This document shows, piece by piece, positions 6,959 to 8,303 of a stretch of 8,303 nt of DNA (the stretch's first letter is position 1; each line of letters starts with the position of its first letter). The position numbers and the translations under genes are program-made. The DNA is taken from positions 1-8,303 of the forward strand of contig JBNJEF010000028.1 in NCBI GenBank assembly GCA_051745565.1. Reading direction: 5' to 3'. Origin of the DNA: SKVL01 sp051745565. GTDB lineage: Bacteria > Patescibacteriota > Minisyncoccia > Phycocordibacterales > CSBR16-193. The notes beneath the pieces were generated by a model, which saw only the letters and a list, made by a program, of their open reading frames with translations, made no database searches and was not told where the DNA came from.

Positions 6959-6988
6959 AAAAAAGGAGATCAATAAAGTCACCTTCTT
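6959..6988 (-). terminator. Candidate intrinsic terminator downstream of the FtsH_ext-AlbA_2 gene
   Basis: The minus-strand RNA can fold as AAGAAGG-T-GA, a 9-nt loop, then TC-T-CC and a six-T run. The stem has one T-T mismatch and a G-T pair, and the T run takes part in its base. It lies about 50 nt after the fusion gene's stop and just before the next promoter, the right place for a terminator, but the stem is weak. Confidence 0.35.
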
Positions 6989-7035
6989 CTTTTAAGATAC
7001 AATATCCGTACAAAAATCAATCGGAGGTCTCAGTG

Positions 7036-7986
7036 CTATCTAAAACGTTTTTCTTTATACTGATCCGCCTCAGCACCGGTTATCTCCATACTTGAGTTTT
7101 GCGTTCTGATATAAAATTTATTTTCCTGTCCATTTTTAAGATATACCGGTCTATTGGATCTATCTACCCTCAATACACAGATATCCTTTTGATCTTTCTC
7201 TAAAAACCTTGGAGTTATAAGAGCATGGTTATCAGGCCCCAGATATTTATTAATTATTTCGGATAATTTTTTAAGAAATCCGTCTCTGCTTCCATTAAAA
7301 GAACCAAGGTCTTTTTCAAGCCCGAGCGCTTCACCGTTATCATCCACTCCAATAAATAAAATTCCTCCTTCGGTATTCAAGAATGCCGCCACTGTTTTAG
7401 CAATAACTTTTTCAAGATCTTTATTAACTTTATCTTGGCGATAATCCCACCGCAGAGAAGACTTGAACTCCAAAGTTTTGCTCTCTTCTCTGTTGAGAAG
7501 TTTTAAATAATTTTTCTTACTCCCATTTTTGTTTTTTTCTTCCGTTCTTCCAAGTATCTTATCTTTAACTTTCCAAATATACACCGGTAAACCAAGCCTT
7601 CGGAAAATAAAAAACCCGGATAATAATAAAAGTACGGCTATGGTTGAGAAAACTATCCAACTATTATAATCCACTTCATCTTTTTGAGTAACATCAACAT
7701 TTGCCAGGTTTTCTTTATTCGCCCCATAGTTAATTATGGTTTCTGAAAAAGTTCCCTCGGGTTCTTTATTCGACTTGATCTTTTCACCGTCTTTTAGAGT
7801 AACAGTTACAGATTCTCCCATGATATCGATCTCCTCCACTTCTTCTTGGTTTATTTTATTAGAAAGATCAGTTAAAGAGACCTCTTCATATCCAAAAAAA
7901 TAATTGGTAAAGAAAAAAGCCCCTCCCGATAAAATAAGGAGGGTTATAAAAACTAACAACGCCTTTTTAAGATTGATCTTGCTCAT
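7036..7986 (-). CDS. Two-pass membrane protein: FtsH-type extracytoplasmic domain fused to AlbA_2/Schlafen-like domain
   Basis: A 316-residue protein with an unusual architecture. Residues 8-28 are a first membrane helix. Residues 30-108 look like the FtsH extracytoplasmic domain: EEVSLTDLSNKINQEEVEEI, a VTVTLKDGEKI strand pair, then EPEGTFSETIINYG. Residues 109-129 are a second membrane helix followed by basic residues. In FtsH an AAA+ ATPase and zinc protease would follow; here there is no Walker A, Walker B or HExxH. After a charged linker (about 140-160) comes an AlbA_2-type domain (about 161-300): E168-SKTL-E173-FKSS, FLNTEGG (202-208), FIGVDDNG (211-218) and FYIRTQNSS (291-299). The acidic residues E168, E173 and D216 align by eye with the RNase site described in Schlafen proteins. 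It appears monocistronic, with its own promoter at 8035-8063. Nuclease activity, nucleic-acid binding, or a role as a modulator of FtsH are all possible; the function is not known. Confidence 0.85.
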   Translation of the reverse strand: MSKINLKKALLVFITLLILSGGAFFFTNYFFGYEEVSLTDLSNKINQEEVEEIDIMGESVTVTLKDGEKIKSNKEPEGTFSETIINYGANKENLANVDVTQKDEVDYNSWIVFSTIAVLLLLSGFFIFRRLGLPVYIWKVKDKILGRTEEKNKNGSKKNYLKLLNREESKTLEFKSSLRWDYRQDKVNKDLEKVIAKTVAAFLNTEGGILFIGVDDNGEALGLEKDLGSFNGSRDGFLKKLSEIINKYLGPDNHALITPRFLEKDQKDICVLRVDRSNRPVYLKNGQENKFYIRTQNSSMEITGAEADQYKEKRFR

Positions 7987-8034
7987 CTGATCTAAGATGT
8001 TTACTTCCCTTGTTTTCCATTACGGCCTTTTTGA

Positions 8035-8063
8035 ATTTTATAATACACCCGCTTTCGGGTCAA
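8035..8063 (-). promoter_or_regulatory. Sigma-70-type promoter of the FtsH_ext-AlbA_2 gene
   Basis: On the minus strand TTGACC (8058-8063), a 17-nt spacer and TAAAAT (8035-8040), about 48 nt before the start codon. The spacer and the end of the -35 contain the palindrome ACCCG-AAAG-CGGGT (8047-8060). Confidence 0.55.
8047..8060. repeat. Inverted repeat within the promoter spacer, possible operator
   Basis: ACCCG and CGGGT form a perfect 5-bp inverted repeat with a 4-nt centre, GC-rich in an AT-rich stretch, overlapping the -35 end and spacer of the promoter at 8035-8063. The position suits a repressor site; a small hairpin is the alternative. No candidate binding protein is identified. Confidence 0.45.
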
Positions 8064-8153
8064 AATCATTTATACATCCCGCCCTATTTTTAGCATTTTA
8101 ACCCGTAATTTAAATCACAACTATTCCGTCCTCCATGCGCCATCACTCTTTTA

Positions 8154-8177
8154 AGTATTTATTATCGTAAAAATACT
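8154..8177. repeat. AT-rich inverted repeat near the insertion sequence
   Basis: AGTATTT and AAATACT form a perfect 7-bp inverted repeat with a 10-nt loop, about 28 nt outside the proposed insertion-sequence end. No T run follows, so it is not an obvious terminator. Nothing else is seen in 8064-8205. Confidence 0.3.
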
Positions 8178-8229
8178 CCCAACTTTTTTCCGACATATTT
8201 CATAAGGCACTAGAGTACCAAAATTAAGG

Positions 8230-8235
8230 TATACT
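8230..8235 (+). promoter_or_regulatory. Possible -10 element for the transposase gene
   Basis: TATACT lies 7 nt before the transposase ATG, so transcription would begin at or next to the start codon. No good -35 is visible at 16-18 nt, and the element sits in the arm of the terminal hairpin. Confidence 0.35.
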
Positions 8236-8242
8236 CTAAAAA

Positions 8243-8303
8243 ATGCCTTTAAAATATACACGATTAAGCAATCGCAAGCTCAAGCAAATCTCTCGCTACT
8301 TTT
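8243..8303 (+). CDS. IS1595/ISXO2-family transposase, N-terminal fragment cut by window edge
   Basis: The frame from the ATG at 8243 is open to the edge and gives 20 residues, including LSNRKLKQISRYF. This resembles the start of IS1595/ISXO2-type DDE transposases, where a (K/R)L..(L/I)..YF segment leads into the N-terminal helix-turn-helix. The catalytic domain is not in the window, so whether the gene is intact cannot be told. It is the only plus-strand gene, and it has no Shine-Dalgarno before the ATG. The call rests on a short recalled pattern plus terminal-repeat-like sequence directly upstream. Confidence 0.6.
   Translation, partial: MPLKYTRLSNRKLKQISRYF

Larger units (their letters stand above)
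8206..8303 (+). mobile_element. Left end of an IS1595-like insertion sequence, truncated by window edge
   Basis: The element probably begins at GGCACTAGAGTACC (8206-8219), taken as the terminal inverted repeat, 37 nt before a transposase start codon. The boundary is inferred: the right end and the target-site duplication lie outside the window. Just inside the end, AGAGTACC (8212-8219) can pair with GGTATACTCT (8228-8237) with a 2-nt bulge, and GGCA/TGCC flank that hairpin. Confidence 0.6.

Noticed and set aside
1..8303. Possible UGA recoding, since no gene ends in TGA
   Set aside because: The sample of stops is small (two TAA, four TAG), and a recoded genome should show in-frame TGA at glycine or tryptophan positions; none is seen in the conserved proteins.
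1..8303. tRNA, rRNA or CRISPR array
   Set aside because: No cloverleaf-like block, rRNA-like sequence or regularly spaced direct repeats were found when reading the window.

Overview
The window is an AT-leaning bacterial segment. Almost all of it is coded on the minus strand, read right to left, with the start of one mobile-element gene on the plus strand at the right edge. It is probably from a Patescibacteria (CPR) genome, close to the Parcubacteria style. This rests on two recalled resemblances, with no database search. The FtsH-like extracytoplasmic domain at 7036-7986 has the phrasing I associate with CPR FtsH proteins, and the efflux adaptor carries a long beta-rich insertion I have seen in similar CPR adaptors. 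The standard genetic code fits: the genes end in TAA or TAG and no in-frame TGA is seen.

Layout from right to left. At 8206-8303 lies the left end of an insertion sequence with the first 20 codons of an IS1595/ISXO2-like transposase (+). Bases 7987-8205 are non-coding and hold a sigma-70-like promoter for the next gene, with a palindrome in its spacer. At 7036-7986 is a two-pass membrane protein with an FtsH-type extracytoplasmic domain fused to a cytoplasmic AlbA_2/Schlafen-like domain. The AAA+ ATPase and metalloprotease of FtsH are absent. Bases 6897-7035 hold a near-consensus promoter (TTGACA-17-TATTAT) directly abutting a palindrome, which looks like the autoregulatory operator of the TetR gene that follows. 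At 1611-6896 is a TetR regulator - HlyD/AcrA-type adaptor - HAE1-family RND pump operon. At 1-1456 is a thiol-redox cluster: a membrane-anchored thioredoxin-fold protein with a CPAC motif, a small glutaredoxin, and an AhpF/TrxB-like flavoprotein disulfide reductase cut by the left edge.

How the genes may work together. The TetR protein probably represses its own transcript, which also carries the adaptor and pump, until a toxic ligand releases it. The glutaredoxin and reductase are separated by 3 nt and resemble a split AhpF (compare the Clostridium pasteurianum Cp34/Cp9 pair). They could pass electrons from NADH to a peroxiredoxin or other thiol target, with the membrane-anchored thioredoxin-fold protein acting on the outer face of the membrane. 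The most unusual gene is the FtsH_ext-AlbA_2 fusion. The three acidic positions described for the Schlafen RNase site appear to be present, so it is a candidate membrane-tethered effector or modulator of unknown function.
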